Counted from the first letter of the stretch, positions 27,552 through 37,363 are shown. The stretch is 64,000 nt of DNA from Thermoactinomyces sp. DSM 45892 (GCF_900107305.1 NZ_FNPL01000008.1:62001-126000), one strand, 5' to 3'. The notes: generated by a model from the sequence alone, not told the origin. Program-made: numbers and translations.

Positions 27552-29077
27552 CCTTTGTCGCTTCCTTTTCTTGTCGGGTCTTTGGGATGAAATTCCTGTG
27601 GACGACTGATGTATTTATTGGTAGGGAGACGGAATAACGATTTCATAAAATGGGAAAAGCTCGCTCGAGTAGCAATCTCCAAATAAGGGTAGCCAAACGT
27701 ATGTAGACTGGCTAAGTAAATCAAAATGAAGAAGAACGAGAGACAAAAGCCGAATAGACCGAAAATGGACGCCAAGACGAGAGAGAGGAAGCGCAAAATA
27801 CTGATCGCACCGATAATAGACTGATTAACAAGGGTAAACGTAGCAATGGTTGAAACGGCGATGACTACGACTGTTACGGGACTTGTTAGCCCTGCTTGAA
27901 TAGCGGCATCACCGATGATGAGTCCGCCTACTACACTTAATGTTTGGCCAATCGCAATCGGAAGTCGTAAGCCAGCCTCTCGAAATAGTTCGAACAGAAC
28001 TAACATCAAGAGAGCTTCTAGCGGGATAGGTAAAGGAACGCCCATGCGCGATTCAATAACGGTGGTCAATAGGGCAAAAGGGATTTGATTTTGATGGAAT
28101 CCGGTAACAGCCACCCAAAATGCCGGGAGGAGGGTGGCTATGAAGACGCCTAGAAATCGAAGAAATCTTGCCAAGGAGCTGTATATGGCTGTGTATTCAC
28201 TATCCTCTGCCGCCTTTAACTGTAACAAGATATTGGAGGGAATAATGATGGCATACGCAACCCCATCGAGAAGAATGATAATTCTCCCGCTCAAAAGAGA
28301 TTGAACGACAAAGTCAGGTCTACCTGTGTAGTTATGGAGGGGGAAGAGATTCCCATTCTCTTCGATTAACTCCATGAGCTGGTTTCCACCATATATGGCA
28401 TCAATATCGATGGCTTCAATTCTTTTTCGGGCGTTTTCGAGTAATGTTGGATTAGCGATATCATCCATGTATAGAAGAGAAATGGTTGTTTTACTACGCC
28501 TTCCAACCTCGAAAAATTCAACACACATTGAATTGGTTTTGAGACGTTTGCGAATAAGGGAGATATTGGTCGTGAGATCTTCAATAAAGTTATCACGGGG
28601 GCCCTTAATCGTAACTTCCATCTTACTCTCTTCAGGGTTTCGTTGTGGTCGCTTGGATAGATTGGTCGAAATAAGGTGACCAGTCGTTTCAAAGTAGATG
28701 AGTGTTTTTCCAGAAAACACCTCAGATATGACGTCATTTGCAAGAAGGACTTCTTGAACGTTCGGTAGATGTAAGTTTTCTTGTATAAGAGGGTATGTCA
28801 TCTCATCGTAAGGATCTAATGTATTTAAAAATTGATGGATCCGGTCTTGCAGTAGACGATCCATGGTTTCTTGATCGACCATGCCGGAGCAAAAGATGAG
28901 TAGAACTCGCTGGGCAGGATCACCAAATTGATATTCCTGGAAGTTTACATCGGGACATTTCTGAAACAGTTTACGTAACATGCCTTCATCTAAAGGTTCT
29001 TGTTTTGGATGGGAGTCCGTTCTTACATCGCTAAGGGCTTTGGTTTTCATTTTCTTTTTTCTAAGGCTAAATTTCAT
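27548..29077 (-). CDS. GerA-family spore germination protein (A subunit)
   Basis: A 509-residue protein with a hydrophilic N-terminal half and about five membrane helices in the second half. Family motifs include EVFSGKTLIYFE, VEVTIKGPRDNFIEDLTTNI-type (here EVTIKGPRDNFIEDLTTNIS), LLDGVAYAIIIPSN and FWVAVTGFHQNQIPFALLTT. It forms the channel-like core of the germinant receptor in the spore inner membrane. It lies 6 bases after gerB and overlaps gerC by 4 bases, so the trio is translationally coupled. The start is ATG 29077. Confidence 0.95.
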   Translation of the reverse strand: MKFSLRKKKMKTKALSDVRTDSHPKQEPLDEGMLRKLFQKCPDVNFQEYQFGDPAQRVLLIFCSGMVDQETMDRLLQDRIHQFLNTLDPYDEMTYPLIQENLHLPNVQEVLLANDVISEVFSGKTLIYFETTGHLISTNLSKRPQRNPEESKMEVTIKGPRDNFIEDLTTNISLIRKRLKTNSMCVEFFEVGRRSKTTISLLYMDDIANPTLLENARKRIEAIDIDAIYGGNQLMELIEENGNLFPLHNYTGRPDFVVQSLLSGRIIILLDGVAYAIIIPSNILLQLKAAEDSEYTAIYSSLARFLRFLGVFIATLLPAFWVAVTGFHQNQIPFALLTTVIESRMGVPLPIPLEALLMLVLFELFREAGLRLPIAIGQTLSVVGGLIIGDAAIQAGLTSPVTVVVIAVSTIATFTLVNQSIIGAISILRFLSLVLASIFGLFGFCLSFFFILIYLASLHTFGYPYLEIATRASFSHFMKSLFRLPTNKYISRPQEFHPKDPTRKGSDKG

Positions 29078-29083
29078 ATGAAA

Positions 29084-30196
29084 TCACCCCTGCGCTTTGT
29101 TTGCTTTTTTCTTAGATTTTTTACTACCAAACCATACACATATGGCCAATATGAAAGAGATGGAGGAAAAAATATAGGCTGTAAGTGGTAAAAATAAGAT
29201 TTTCTCCCATTTATAAAATATGGTATCGCTTGCTCCTATACATACTAAAATAGTAGAGAGCGAGATGATGCCAAGCATGATATATTTTCTTGTGGTTTCT
29301 TTTTGCAATGGGAAAATCTCGCCGATGATAATCAGGTATAGGGAGATTCGGATAAATGCACCTGATAGCCACTGATAAATCGATAAAAAATCAAGATGTC
29401 CGACGAATTCGGAGAGCTGAACAAGCCCCCATTCCTCAAATGCTGGATATCGTTGCCGTCCTGCTTCCCTCGGGCCAAACTCAACAATAGCCCCCACAAG
29501 AGGTCCCAGTGCTAGGGAGGATAAGATGAGCATATTCCAAGCAAGATGTTTGTATTTTAATGGTTTTTTGATCTTGTGTTGAAGCAGAATAAAGATAACC
29601 ATTTCGACTATGCCAGAAGCTGGATAGATAGACCCGTGTATGACGGGTTTTATTCCATTTTCTAAAAAAGGAAGAAGTAATGAGTAGTTTTTTACTTGTA
29701 GGTTACTAATGCCGGCAAAAAACCCGAATAAAACAATGGCAAAGATTAACACAAAATTGACTATCGCGAGAGTTCGGAGACCCTTGAGTGCTAAATAAAA
29801 GGAAGTACTAGCTAGTATCACAGTAATAAAATAGTTAGGAGTGGATGGGAGATAGGATATGCTGGTCCAAACAATCGTATCGTTTAAGGCAAAGGAAACA
29901 ATGGCTGTACATTCGAGGAGAATCAGACACGAAATAATGTAGGTAGGAATTTTTCCGATATGATCTCTTAGCCAAAGCATCAATGATTGGTTTTGATCTT
30001 GCGTTTTTTTATTTATATACAGTAATAGAGGGGCCCATAGTAGAGCTACAATTAGGATGACGATAGGGGTCATCCAAGAGTCCCTGCCTGCTGCTTGAAT
30101 AAGGGGTGGGATTACAAGGACATGACTTTTGAATCCGATTGCAACCATACCGATCATGGAAATATGAATGATAGAAATGGAATTTGTACGATCCAT
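29084..30196 (-). CDS. GerB-family germinant receptor permease (B subunit)
   Basis: A 370-residue protein with about ten membrane helices of the APC superfamily. The conserved loop EFGPREAGRQRYPAFEEWGL followed by LDFLSIYQWLSGAFIRISLYL is diagnostic of GerAB subunits, which bind the amino acid or other germinant. It is the first gene on the minus strand, giving the order B-A-C instead of the more common A-B-C. AGGAGAGG precedes the ATG. The germinant cannot be predicted from sequence. Confidence 0.93.
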   Translation of the reverse strand: MDRTNSISIIHISMIGMVAIGFKSHVLVIPPLIQAAGRDSWMTPIVILIVALLWAPLLLYINKKTQDQNQSLMLWLRDHIGKIPTYIISCLILLECTAIVSFALNDTIVWTSISYLPSTPNYFITVILASTSFYLALKGLRTLAIVNFVLIFAIVLFGFFAGISNLQVKNYSLLLPFLENGIKPVIHGSIYPASGIVEMVIFILLQHKIKKPLKYKHLAWNMLILSSLALGPLVGAIVEFGPREAGRQRYPAFEEWGLVQLSEFVGHLDFLSIYQWLSGAFIRISLYLIIIGEIFPLQKETTRKYIMLGIISLSTILVCIGASDTIFYKWEKILFLPLTAYIFSSISFILAICVWFGSKKSKKKANKAQG

Positions 30197-30264
30197 GCGT
30201 GACCTCTCCTAATTGATGATGCCTTTATCATTTGTTAGAATGGTAATTTTTATTTATATATAAA

Positions 30265-30302
30265 AAAACCTTCGTTTTCGGATATACCGAACGAAGGTTT
30301 TG
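30265..30302 (-). terminator. Terminator between the small gene and the ger operon
   Basis: AAACCTTCGTT pairs with AACGAAGGTTT with an inner CGG/CCG extension and a T-run on the minus strand. It ends the gene at 30325-30648 and separates it from gerB. Confidence 0.85.
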
Positions 30303-30324
30303 TATGTTTTGAGTATGTATGGTT

Positions 30325-30648
30325 TTATTTGGTTCCGTCTACTAATTTTTGGATATCGCGTAGCTCTTGCTCAATGTAAAGTAATTGTTTCATTAGATCT
30401 TTGTTTCCTGTTTCATCTTTTACATACAATTGTACACTTGTTCCAAAGCTTTGATCGATGAGAGCTAAGGCATGCTTAATCTTTTCATGGATCTTCTCTT
30501 CTTTATCACCCTTGGATAGAGATAGTGCGGATTGATTGGACTGCATTAGGGTCTCCTCCTCAGGCTCATCTTGTAGAAGAGTGAGCTCTAAATCTACTGT
30601 TTCAAAGTTAGAATTGGGTTTGTTAGAAGGACGTTTGATAGAAATCAC
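30325..30648 (-). CDS. Small uncharacterised coiled-coil protein with unusual start
   Basis: About 107 residues, acidic and Gln/Ser-rich to about residue 50, then two predicted helices (KIHEKIKHALALIDQSFG and MKQLLYIEQELRDIQKLV). I do not recognise the family. The longest frame begins at ATG 30690, but TATAAT overlaps that ATG, so it is probably not transcribed as part of the mRNA. AAAGGAG lies immediately before the GTG at 30648 (too close), two bases before ATT and eight before ATC. The start is therefore either GTG or a non-canonical ATT/ATC. It is divergent from tig. Confidence 0.6.
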   Translation of the reverse strand: MISIKRPSNKPNSNFETVDLELTLLQDEPEEETLMQSNQSALSLSKGDKEEKIHEKIKHALALIDQSFGTSVQLYVKDETGNKDLMKQLLYIEQELRDIQKLVDGTK

Positions 30649-30942
30649 TCCTTTGCGACTAGAATATCTACTTAGTACATATACATTCATTATACTACTA
30701 ATTTAAAGGTTTCAGAGTAAAAAATTTTTCGGAATTCGATTAAGAGTCCATCTATTGCTTTGTCTTCTCAGCGCTTGGTTTCTGTAGTAGAATAGATTCA
30801 CTATGAGAGGGTAGGGGACTGGCTATAGATTCTGTTGCAAAAAAGGGCTTTTGTGCCATATAATATAGTGGTTGCGTTGCATACAGAAGCGGCATGCCAA
30901 GGAAAAGTGATTCCTTACTTAATAGATTGCAGGAGGTTGCTA

Positions 30943-32238
30943 ATGATGAAAGTAAGTTTTGAAAAAGTAGAAGCCAATAAGGTAGTACTTACTGTAGAAG
31001 TAGATTCTACAAAGGTTGCGGAAGGTCTGGATCAAGCTTTTAAAAAAGTAGTAAAGAAAGTAAATGTACCTGGATTCCGTAAAGGAAAGGTGCCTCGTGC
31101 CATTTTCGAACAACGATTTGGTGTAGAATCCCTCTACCAAGATGCCCTTGATATTTTATTGCCAGAAGCATATGAAGCAGCAGTAGCAGAAACAGGAATT
31201 GAACCAGTAGATCGGCCAGAAGTGGATATTGAACAATTGGAGCAAGGCCAAGCTCTTATCTTTAAAGCAACCGTTGTTGTGAAACCAGAAGTAAAATTAG
31301 GTGACTATAAAGGTCTTGAAGTAGCAGAAAAAGACTTCTCTGTAACAGCAGAGGCTGTAGCGGAAGAATTGACTCGTATGCAAAAACAACAAGCGGTTTG
31401 GGAGCCAGTTGAAGAAGGCTCTGTGGAACAAGGGGACCGTACTGTTATTGACTTCGAAGGTTTTGTGGATGGTGTAGCATTTGAAGGTGGTAAAGGAGAG
31501 CAATACTCCCTTGATATCGGTTCAAACTCTTTCATCCCAGGCTTTGAAGAGCAAGTTGTGGGCATGAATGTAGGCGAAGAAAAGGATGTTGAAGTTACGT
31601 TCCCAGAAGAGTATCATGCTGTTGATTTAGCTGGAAAAGCAGCTACTTTCCGCGTGAAGCTCCACGAAATCAAACGTCAAAATTTACCAGCACTTGATGA
31701 TGACTTTGCACAAGACGTAAGCGATTTTGAAACACTTGCGGAGTTACAAGCAGATATAGAGAAGAAAATGGCTACTGATGCTGAGAAGGAAAAAGAAAAC
31801 TATATCCGTACTTCTGTAATAGATTTGGCTTCCGAAAAAGCGGAGGTAGATGTTCCAACTGTTATGATTGATAGTGAAGTGGAACAAATGCTTCGTAATT
31901 TCGAACAAAATCTTTCCTATCAAGGATTGAATTTGGAGCTTTACACTCAGTTCACCGGACAGACGACAGAGGCATTAAAAGAGCAATTCAAAGAAGGCGC
32001 TGAGCAGAAGGTGCGTAATGATCTGGTTGTAGAAGCAATTGCAAAAGCGGAAAATATCGAAGTAAGTGAAGAGGAAATCGATCGCGAGATTGCAGTTATG
32101 GCTGAAGAAATGAAGCGTGATGCAGCAGAAATCCGTACACTTTTAGAAGCTCAAGGTAGCATCGAACAAGTTCGCTCACAGTTGCGTTTGAAGAAAGCTG
32201 TGGACCTACTTGTATTGAACAGCAAAGTTACGGCATAA
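30943..32238 (+). CDS. tig: Trigger factor, ribosome-associated chaperone and prolyl isomerase
   Basis: A 431-residue protein with the three-domain trigger-factor layout: N-terminal ribosome-binding tail (residues about 1-130, with VPGFRKGKVPRAIFEQRFG, the GFRxxKxP docking motif), FKBP-type PPIase (about 150-240, with GDRTVIDFEGFVDGVAFEGG and FIPGFEEQVVGM), and the helical C-terminal arms. It binds nascent chains at the ribosome exit. The frame extends upstream to 30835, but AGGAGG fixes ATG 30943. It is followed by a terminator-like hairpin and clpP, clpX. Confidence 0.96.
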   Translation: MMKVSFEKVEANKVVLTVEVDSTKVAEGLDQAFKKVVKKVNVPGFRKGKVPRAIFEQRFGVESLYQDALDILLPEAYEAAVAETGIEPVDRPEVDIEQLEQGQALIFKATVVVKPEVKLGDYKGLEVAEKDFSVTAEAVAEELTRMQKQQAVWEPVEEGSVEQGDRTVIDFEGFVDGVAFEGGKGEQYSLDIGSNSFIPGFEEQVVGMNVGEEKDVEVTFPEEYHAVDLAGKAATFRVKLHEIKRQNLPALDDDFAQDVSDFETLAELQADIEKKMATDAEKEKENYIRTSVIDLASEKAEVDVPTVMIDSEVEQMLRNFEQNLSYQGLNLELYTQFTGQTTEALKEQFKEGAEQKVRNDLVVEAIAKAENIEVSEEEIDREIAVMAEEMKRDAAEIRTLLEAQGSIEQVRSQLRLKKAVDLLVLNSKVTA

Positions 32239-32253
32239 TGGAATTAGGGAGAG

Positions 32254-32288
32254 AAAAACAAGGCGCGGTGCATACGTGCCTTGTTTTC
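32254..32288 (+). terminator. tig-clpP intergenic terminator
   Basis: AAAACAAGGC and GCCTTGTTTT form a perfect 10-bp stem directly after tig. Partial read-through into clpP-clpX is possible. Confidence 0.75.
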
Positions 32289-32321
32289 TAAATAAGAATA
32301 CATATAAGAGAGGTGGACACT

Positions 32322-32900
32322 GTGCCTGTCGTACCGATGGTTGTAGAGCAATCGAACCGTGGTGAACGTTCGTATGACATATACTCTCGTCTCCTCAAAG
32401 ATCGTATTGTCTTTTTGGGTACGGAGATTGACGACGATGTATCAAATCTGGTAGTAGCTCAACTCCTATTTTTAGCAGCAGAAGATCCAGACAAAGACAT
32501 TCATTTGTACATAAACTCTCCCGGTGGTTCGATAACCGCTGGAATGGCAATTTTTGACACAATGAACTTCATCAAGCCCGATGTATCTACCATGTGCATT
32601 GGACTAGCGGCTAGCATGGGTGCATTTCTTCTCACAGCTGGGGCAAAAGGAAAGCGTTTTGCTCTCCCGAATAGTGAAGTAATGATTCATCAGCCTCTTG
32701 GTGGAGCGCGTGGTCAAGCTTCAGACATAAAGATTCATGCAGACTGGATTATGCGGTCACGGAGGCAAATTAACCAGATCTTGTCGGTTCAAACCGGACA
32801 ACCAATCGAACGAATCGCACGGGATACCGACCGCGATTACTTCATGGATGCTAGGGAAGCCAAAGAATATGGCTTGGTAGACGAGGTAATCACCCGGTAA
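32322..32900 (+). CDS. clpP: ATP-dependent Clp protease proteolytic subunit
   Basis: A 192-residue serine peptidase that forms the 14-mer degradation chamber with ClpX or other AAA+ partners. The catalytic triad is intact: Ser98 in GLAASMGAF, His123 in VMIHQPLGG and Asp172 in [10 protein letters not shown]. The N-terminus [21 protein letters not shown] is standard. GTG 32313 is in frame, but GTG 32322, after AGAGGTGG, gives the family-typical start. The position between tig and clpX differs from B. subtilis, where clpP lies elsewhere, and matches clostridial and Gram-negative order. Other clpP copies may exist outside the window. Confidence 0.96.
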   Translation: MPVVPMVVEQSNRGERSYDIYSRLLKDRIVFLGTEIDDDVSNLVVAQLLFLAAEDPDKDIHLYINSPGGSITAGMAIFDTMNFIKPDVSTMCIGLAASMGAFLLTAGAKGKRFALPNSEVMIHQPLGGARGQASDIKIHADWIMRSRRQINQILSVQTGQPIERIARDTDRDYFMDAREAKEYGLVDEVITR

Positions 32901-32922
32901 TCATCAGAAAGGGGTGATCTGG

Positions 32923-34191
32923 ATGTTTAAGTTTAACGAAGAAAAAGGACAGCTAAAGTGCTCCTTTTGTGGGAAATCTCAGGATCAAGTACGTAAGCTG
33001 GTAGCAGGTCCAGGTGTTTATATTTGCGACGAGTGTATCGAGCTTTGTAATGAGATTGTAGAGGAAGAGCTTGGAAGTGAAGAAGAAGTTGACCTCAAGA
33101 ATCTTCCTAAGCCCCTAGAAATTCGTGAGATTCTAGATCAATATGTAATTGGACAAGATCAAGCGAAAAAAGCTCTCTCTGTAGCGGTTTATAACCATTA
33201 CAAGCGAGTAAATAGTTCGCAGAAGTCAGATGATGTAGAGCTATCGAAGAGTAACATTTTGATGATTGGGCCTACAGGTAGCGGTAAAACCTTGCTAGCT
33301 CAGACATTGGCTCGTATTCTCAATGTTCCTTTTGCGATTGCGGATGCAACTTCACTTACGGAAGCTGGATATGTTGGGGAAGATGTGGAAAATATCTTGC
33401 TCAAATTAATTCAGGCTGCCGACTATGATGTGGAGAAGGCAGAACGAGGTATTATCTACATAGATGAGATTGACAAAGTGGCTCGTAAGTCTGAGAATCC
33501 TTCCATCACACGTGATGTGTCAGGTGAAGGTGTTCAGCAGGCGCTTTTGAAAATTTTAGAAGGTACGGTTGCTAGTGTACCTCCACAAGGAGGCCGGAAG
33601 CATCCTCATCAGGAGTTCATCCAGATTGACACAAGCAATGTGTTATTCATTTGTGGTGGTGCTTTTGATGGCTTAGAGCAGATTATTAAGCGCCGGATTG
33701 GGAAAAAAGTAATCGGCTTTGGAACAGATCAAGAGAAAGTGGAAGATTTGAAGCCAGGCGAATACTTGCGTTTATCCCTTCCGGAGGATCTACTTAAGTT
33801 CGGACTCATTCCTGAGTTTGTAGGTCGCTTGCCGATGATCTCTACACTAGAGCCGTTAGATGAGGGGGCTTTGGTTCAAATTTTAACAGAGCCTAAAAAT
33901 GCTTTAGTGAAGCAGTACGCGAAGCTACTAGAGCTAGATCAGGTGAAATTAGAGTTTGACCAAGATGCACTTCAGGCGATTGCAGAAGAAGCGATTAAGC
34001 GGAAAACAGGTGCGCGGGGGCTTCGTGCTATCATCGAGTCGATCATGCTGGATGTGATGTTTGAATTACCTTCTCGCGAGGATGTTGAGAAGTGTACCAT
34101 CACCAAAGAGACGGTTATCAATAAGACAAAGCCTACCCTATACACACTTAAGGATGGGAAGTCTAGTAAGAAGAAAGAAGAAAGTGCATAG
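32923..34191 (+). CDS. clpX: ATP-dependent Clp protease ATP-binding subunit ClpX
   Basis: A 422-residue AAA+ unfoldase. The N-terminal zinc finger has Cys13/Cys16 (CSFC) and Cys35/Cys38 (CDEC). Walker A is GPTGSGKT (about 116-123), Walker B lies in [12 protein letters not shown], and the ClpP-docking loop lies in [11 protein letters not shown]. Sensor and C-terminal region: [14 protein letters not shown]. It unfolds tagged substrates and feeds ClpP. AAAGGGG precedes ATG 32923 by about eight bases; the in-frame GTG 32914 is inside the SD. Confidence 0.97.
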   Translation: MFKFNEEKGQLKCSFCGKSQDQVRKLVAGPGVYICDECIELCNEIVEEELGSEEEVDLKNLPKPLEIREILDQYVIGQDQAKKALSVAVYNHYKRVNSSQKSDDVELSKSNILMIGPTGSGKTLLAQTLARILNVPFAIADATSLTEAGYVGEDVENILLKLIQAADYDVEKAERGIIYIDEIDKVARKSENPSITRDVSGEGVQQALLKILEGTVASVPPQGGRKHPHQEFIQIDTSNVLFICGGAFDGLEQIIKRRIGKKVIGFGTDQEKVEDLKPGEYLRLSLPEDLLKFGLIPEFVGRLPMISTLEPLDEGALVQILTEPKNALVKQYAKLLELDQVKLEFDQDALQAIAEEAIKRKTGARGLRAIIESIMLDVMFELPSREDVEKCTITKETVINKTKPTLYTLKDGKSSKKKEESA

Positions 34192-34203
34192 TTTGTAATG
34201 ATA

Positions 34204-34236
34204 AGCATCTGCCTTTGGGTAGGTGCTTTCTTTCTG
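34204..34236 (+). terminator. clpX terminator
   Basis: AGCATCTGCC pairs with GGTAGGTGCT (two G-U pairs) around TTTG, followed by TTCTTTCT. Confidence 0.8.
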
Positions 34237-34342
34237 ACATCTTTCTTTTTATTTATGTTAAAATAGTTTACATAAATAAATATAGTTCACTAATTTAGCA
34301 AATGAATCTATAAAGTTATCATTCTTGAAAGGACGGTACCTC

Positions 34343-35482
34343 GTGTTGTTGAAGATTTCGTTAGTTGATCGGAAGCGATTTGTGACGTTTGCAGATAGCC
34401 ATCCATATCGGAACTTTTTGCAATACCCATCATGGGCTGATTTAAAGACAGAGATGAGATGGTCCAGCGAGTTGTTGGGATGGTATTCGAAAGATGCACG
34501 CATGGTAGGCGCTGCTGTTGTCTTGTATCGCAAAGTTCCTGGAATCAATAAATATTTAGCATACATACCTCGTGGGCCACTAATTGATTGGTTTTCACAG
34601 GATTATAAGTTAGAGGACTGGTTTGCTCCCTTATTTGCCCATTTAAAAAATCGGCATGTTTTTAGTGTGAAGATGGACCCGCCTTTAATCAAGCGAACCT
34701 GGTCCAGTCACTCCATTAAAGAAGGGATATTCGAGTACCAAACCCACGGCATAAAAAATAAGCGACTTACAGACTTGGTTTCAGACACCACTTTTAATAG
34801 TGTTGAATTTATCCAACAAGAGCTAAGTGAAATGGGATGGCACCAAAATACGGTGGTGGATAGTTTTGATTCGGTTCAACCGCAGTATGTATTTCGCTTG
34901 TGCCTTTCTGGTAAATCATTGGATGACCTATTTTCAGAGTTTGATCCCATTTGGCAGAAAAAGATTAATCAAGCTGAGTGGGAAGGGGTAGAAGTACGGA
35001 TTGGAACGGAGCAAGATTTTGATGACTTTTATCACCTTCTAGCACATACCGCACAACAAGAACAAACACAAGCAAGAGAAAGTACATACTTTAAAAAAAT
35101 GTTTCGAACACTCAAACAAGAAGGGCCGGAACGTATTCGTTTGTATCTGGCCGTTCAAGAAAAACAGTTATTGGCCGCCTGTTTAGCGATTCATGTAAAG
35201 GGCCATACAGAAGAGTTATATAGTGCAAAGTTAGGTAAGTCAGATCACCCAGCCAGTTATTTATTACGTTGGAAAATGATTGCAGATAGCTACGAGCGAG
35301 GCGATCAAATGTATGACTTCCGCGGGGTTAGCACGACGCTCAACGACAAAGATCCTCTATTTGAAATGTTACGTTTCCGATTAGGCTATGCAGGTGACGC
35401 ATGTGAGTTGATGGGTGAGTGGGATTATCCAGTAATACCAATGCTTCATTGGGCTTTTGATATGTATATGAAAAAAAGGTAA
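34343..35482 (+). CDS. FemAB-family (FemX/BacA-like) aminoacyltransferase
   Basis: A 379-residue protein with two GNAT-like domains. The N-terminal part has HPYRNFLQYPSWADLKTE and YIPRGPLIDWF. The C-terminal part has the family motifs KKINQAEWEGVEVRIG, EELYSAKLGKSDHPASYLLRW and MYDFRGVSTTLNDKDPLFEMLRFRLGYAG (that is, YDFRGV near residue 330). FemAB enzymes add amino acids from aminoacyl-tRNA to lipid II side chains, making peptidoglycan cross-bridges. The amino acid donor cannot be told. GTG 34343, ten bases after AAAGG, is preferred over TTG 34325, which precedes the SD. Placement between clpX and lonB is not found in B. subtilis. It has its own promoter region after the clpX terminator. Confidence 0.87.
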   Translation: MLLKISLVDRKRFVTFADSHPYRNFLQYPSWADLKTEMRWSSELLGWYSKDARMVGAAVVLYRKVPGINKYLAYIPRGPLIDWFSQDYKLEDWFAPLFAHLKNRHVFSVKMDPPLIKRTWSSHSIKEGIFEYQTHGIKNKRLTDLVSDTTFNSVEFIQQELSEMGWHQNTVVDSFDSVQPQYVFRLCLSGKSLDDLFSEFDPIWQKKINQAEWEGVEVRIGTEQDFDDFYHLLAHTAQQEQTQARESTYFKKMFRTLKQEGPERIRLYLAVQEKQLLAACLAIHVKGHTEELYSAKLGKSDHPASYLLRWKMIADSYERGDQMYDFRGVSTTLNDKDPLFEMLRFRLGYAGDACELMGEWDYPVIPMLHWAFDMYMKKR

Positions 35483-35542
35483 ATATCCCTTTCCTTCCAC
35501 GGTCATACTAGCTATATGTAAATAGGGAAGGAATGGACGAGT

Positions 35543-37225
35543 ATGAGTTTTACGGCTTTGTTGATGGTATTACAAATTGTCTTTTCGATTATTATTGGTG
35601 TTTATTTTTGGAACTTGTTACGGAATCAGCAAACGAGCAAAAGTGCGGTTGATCGTGAGTCACGAAAGGAACTGGAAAAGCTGTCAAGGTTACGTAGAAT
35701 GAAGCTTACGGTTCCTCTAGCAGAGAAGACCAGACCCGCTAATTTGGAAGAGATTGTGGGCCAAATTGATGGAGTAAAAGCACTCAGAGCGGCTATCTGT
35801 GGACCGAATCCGCAACATGTCATTATTTATGGACCTCCAGGAGTAGGGAAGACGGCTGCTGCCCGCGTGATATTGGAAGAGGCGAAGAGAATCGCCTGCT
35901 CTCCTTTTGGAGAACAATCTAAATTTGTTGAGGTTGATGCTACGACTGCCCGTTTTGATGAGCGAGGAATCGCTGATCCACTAATCGGCAGTGTTCATGA
36001 TCCGATTTATCAAGGGGCAGGGGCTATGGGAATGGCAGGGATTCCTCAGCCTAAACCGGGTGCTGTAACCAAGGCACATGGTGGGTTATTATTTATTGAT
36101 GAGATTGGGGAGCTTCATCCGATTCAGATGAATAAACTATTGAAGGTGTTAGAAGATCGTAAGGTGTTTTTAGAGAGTGCTTATTATAGCTCGGAAGACT
36201 CTAACACGCCGGGTCACATTCATGATATCTTTCAAAATGGATTGCCAGCTGATTTTCGATTAATTGGTGCAACAACTCGTACTCCACAAGAGATTCCGGC
36301 TGCGATTCGCTCCCGTTGTGTGGAAATATTTTTTCGACCTCTACTGGCAGGTGAGATCGAAAGGGTGGCAACTCAAGCATTAGAACGTGTTCACTTCTCA
36401 TACCATCCAGATGCCGTTCATGTTATTACTCGTTATGCCATGAATGGCCGTGATGCAGTCAATCTGGTGCAAACGGCAGTTAGTGTCGCGATGACAGAGG
36501 GACGTGGTATGATAACAAAGGCGGATGTTGAGTGGGTAGTTCATAGTAGCCAGCTAAGCCCACGCCCAGATGGTCGGATGCCCGAAAGCTCGAAAGTGGG
36601 TCTGGCAACAGGGCTTGCAGTGCATGGACCCAATATGGGGCTGATTTTAGAGGTGGAAGTTACCTCTACTCCTGTAACTCCAGGAGAAAAAGGCTCGCTT
36701 CAAATTACGGGTGTAGTGGATGAAGAGGAAATGGGCAGTGGCGGAAGAACGATAAGACGTAAAAGTATGGCTCGCGGTTCGGTGGAAAATGTGATTACGG
36801 TTTTGCGAAGTACAGATATTAATCCAGATGAATATCACCTTCATATTAACTTCCCAGGTGGAACGCCTATCGATGGACCATCGGCGGGAATTACCATCGC
36901 AACTGCCATATACTCGGCCATAAAGGAAATTCCCATTAGCAATGAGGTAGCCATGACAGGGGAGATCTCCATTCATGGGAAGGTAAAACCGATTGGCGGT
37001 GTGATCGCGAAGGTAGAGGCAGCGATGCATGCAGGGGCGAAAAAAGTAATCATTCCATTGGAGAATATGCAGGATATTTTAGAGAGGATGGAAGGGGTTG
37101 AGGTAATCCCTGTCCAACTCTTAGAAGAGGTATTCCAACACGCGCTTGAGCCAGTTGTTCAAGAAGAAACGGAGCCTTTGATTCTGCCCAATCCTCAAGG
37201 GATTTGGACTACGTCAGCCTTTTAG
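35543..37225 (+). CDS. lonB: ATP-dependent protease LonB
   Basis: A 560-residue LonB-type protease. It starts with a transmembrane helix (residues about 4-24), then an AAA+ domain with Walker [18 protein letters not shown] and Walker [21 protein letters not shown], and ends in a Ser-Lys protease domain: DGPSAGIT carries the catalytic Ser, and the Lys follows [16 protein letters not shown]. It lacks the N-terminal substrate domain of LonA. In B. subtilis it is sporulation-associated (forespore). GGAAGGAATGGACGAGT precedes the ATG. It lies directly upstream of lonA, as in Bacillus. Confidence 0.95.
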   Translation: MSFTALLMVLQIVFSIIIGVYFWNLLRNQQTSKSAVDRESRKELEKLSRLRRMKLTVPLAEKTRPANLEEIVGQIDGVKALRAAICGPNPQHVIIYGPPGVGKTAAARVILEEAKRIACSPFGEQSKFVEVDATTARFDERGIADPLIGSVHDPIYQGAGAMGMAGIPQPKPGAVTKAHGGLLFIDEIGELHPIQMNKLLKVLEDRKVFLESAYYSSEDSNTPGHIHDIFQNGLPADFRLIGATTRTPQEIPAAIRSRCVEIFFRPLLAGEIERVATQALERVHFSYHPDAVHVITRYAMNGRDAVNLVQTAVSVAMTEGRGMITKADVEWVVHSSQLSPRPDGRMPESSKVGLATGLAVHGPNMGLILEVEVTSTPVTPGEKGSLQITGVVDEEEMGSGGRTIRRKSMARGSVENVITVLRSTDINPDEYHLHINFPGGTPIDGPSAGITIATAIYSAIKEIPISNEVAMTGEISIHGKVKPIGGVIAKVEAAMHAGAKKVIIPLENMQDILERMEGVEVIPVQLLEEVFQHALEPVVQEETEPLILPNPQGIWTTSAF

Positions 37226-37237
37226 AATGAATGGGGT

Positions 37238-37280
37238 ATAAAGTCGGTGCTAAGAAATACTTGGGAGTACCGGCTTTTGC
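37238..37280 (+). terminator. lonB terminator
   Basis: AAAGTCGGTGCT pairs imperfectly with AGTACCGGCTTT (G-U and one mismatch), followed by TGCTTTG. Confidence 0.55.
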
Positions 37281-37363
37281 TTTGTCATAGACAAAAGAAA
37301 TCGAATAGGATAAAATCGTACAAAGTTTGGTTCCTTGTACAGACAGCAAGTGGAGGTGCATTT

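Noticed and set aside
36647-37030. Open frames antisense to lonB, lonA, pstC, tig and other large genes
   Set aside because: They mirror well-conserved coding regions, lack SDs and show no domain. They are shadows of the real genes.
37247-37363. Upstream extension of the lonA frame
   Set aside because: The 39 codons are not Lon-like and overlap the lonB terminator. TGGAGGTG before 37364 defines the start.
37226-37363. Search for CIRCE or CtsR boxes before lonA, tig and clpP
   Set aside because: I found no TTAGCACTC inverted repeat and no tandem GGTCAAA heptads in these upstream regions.
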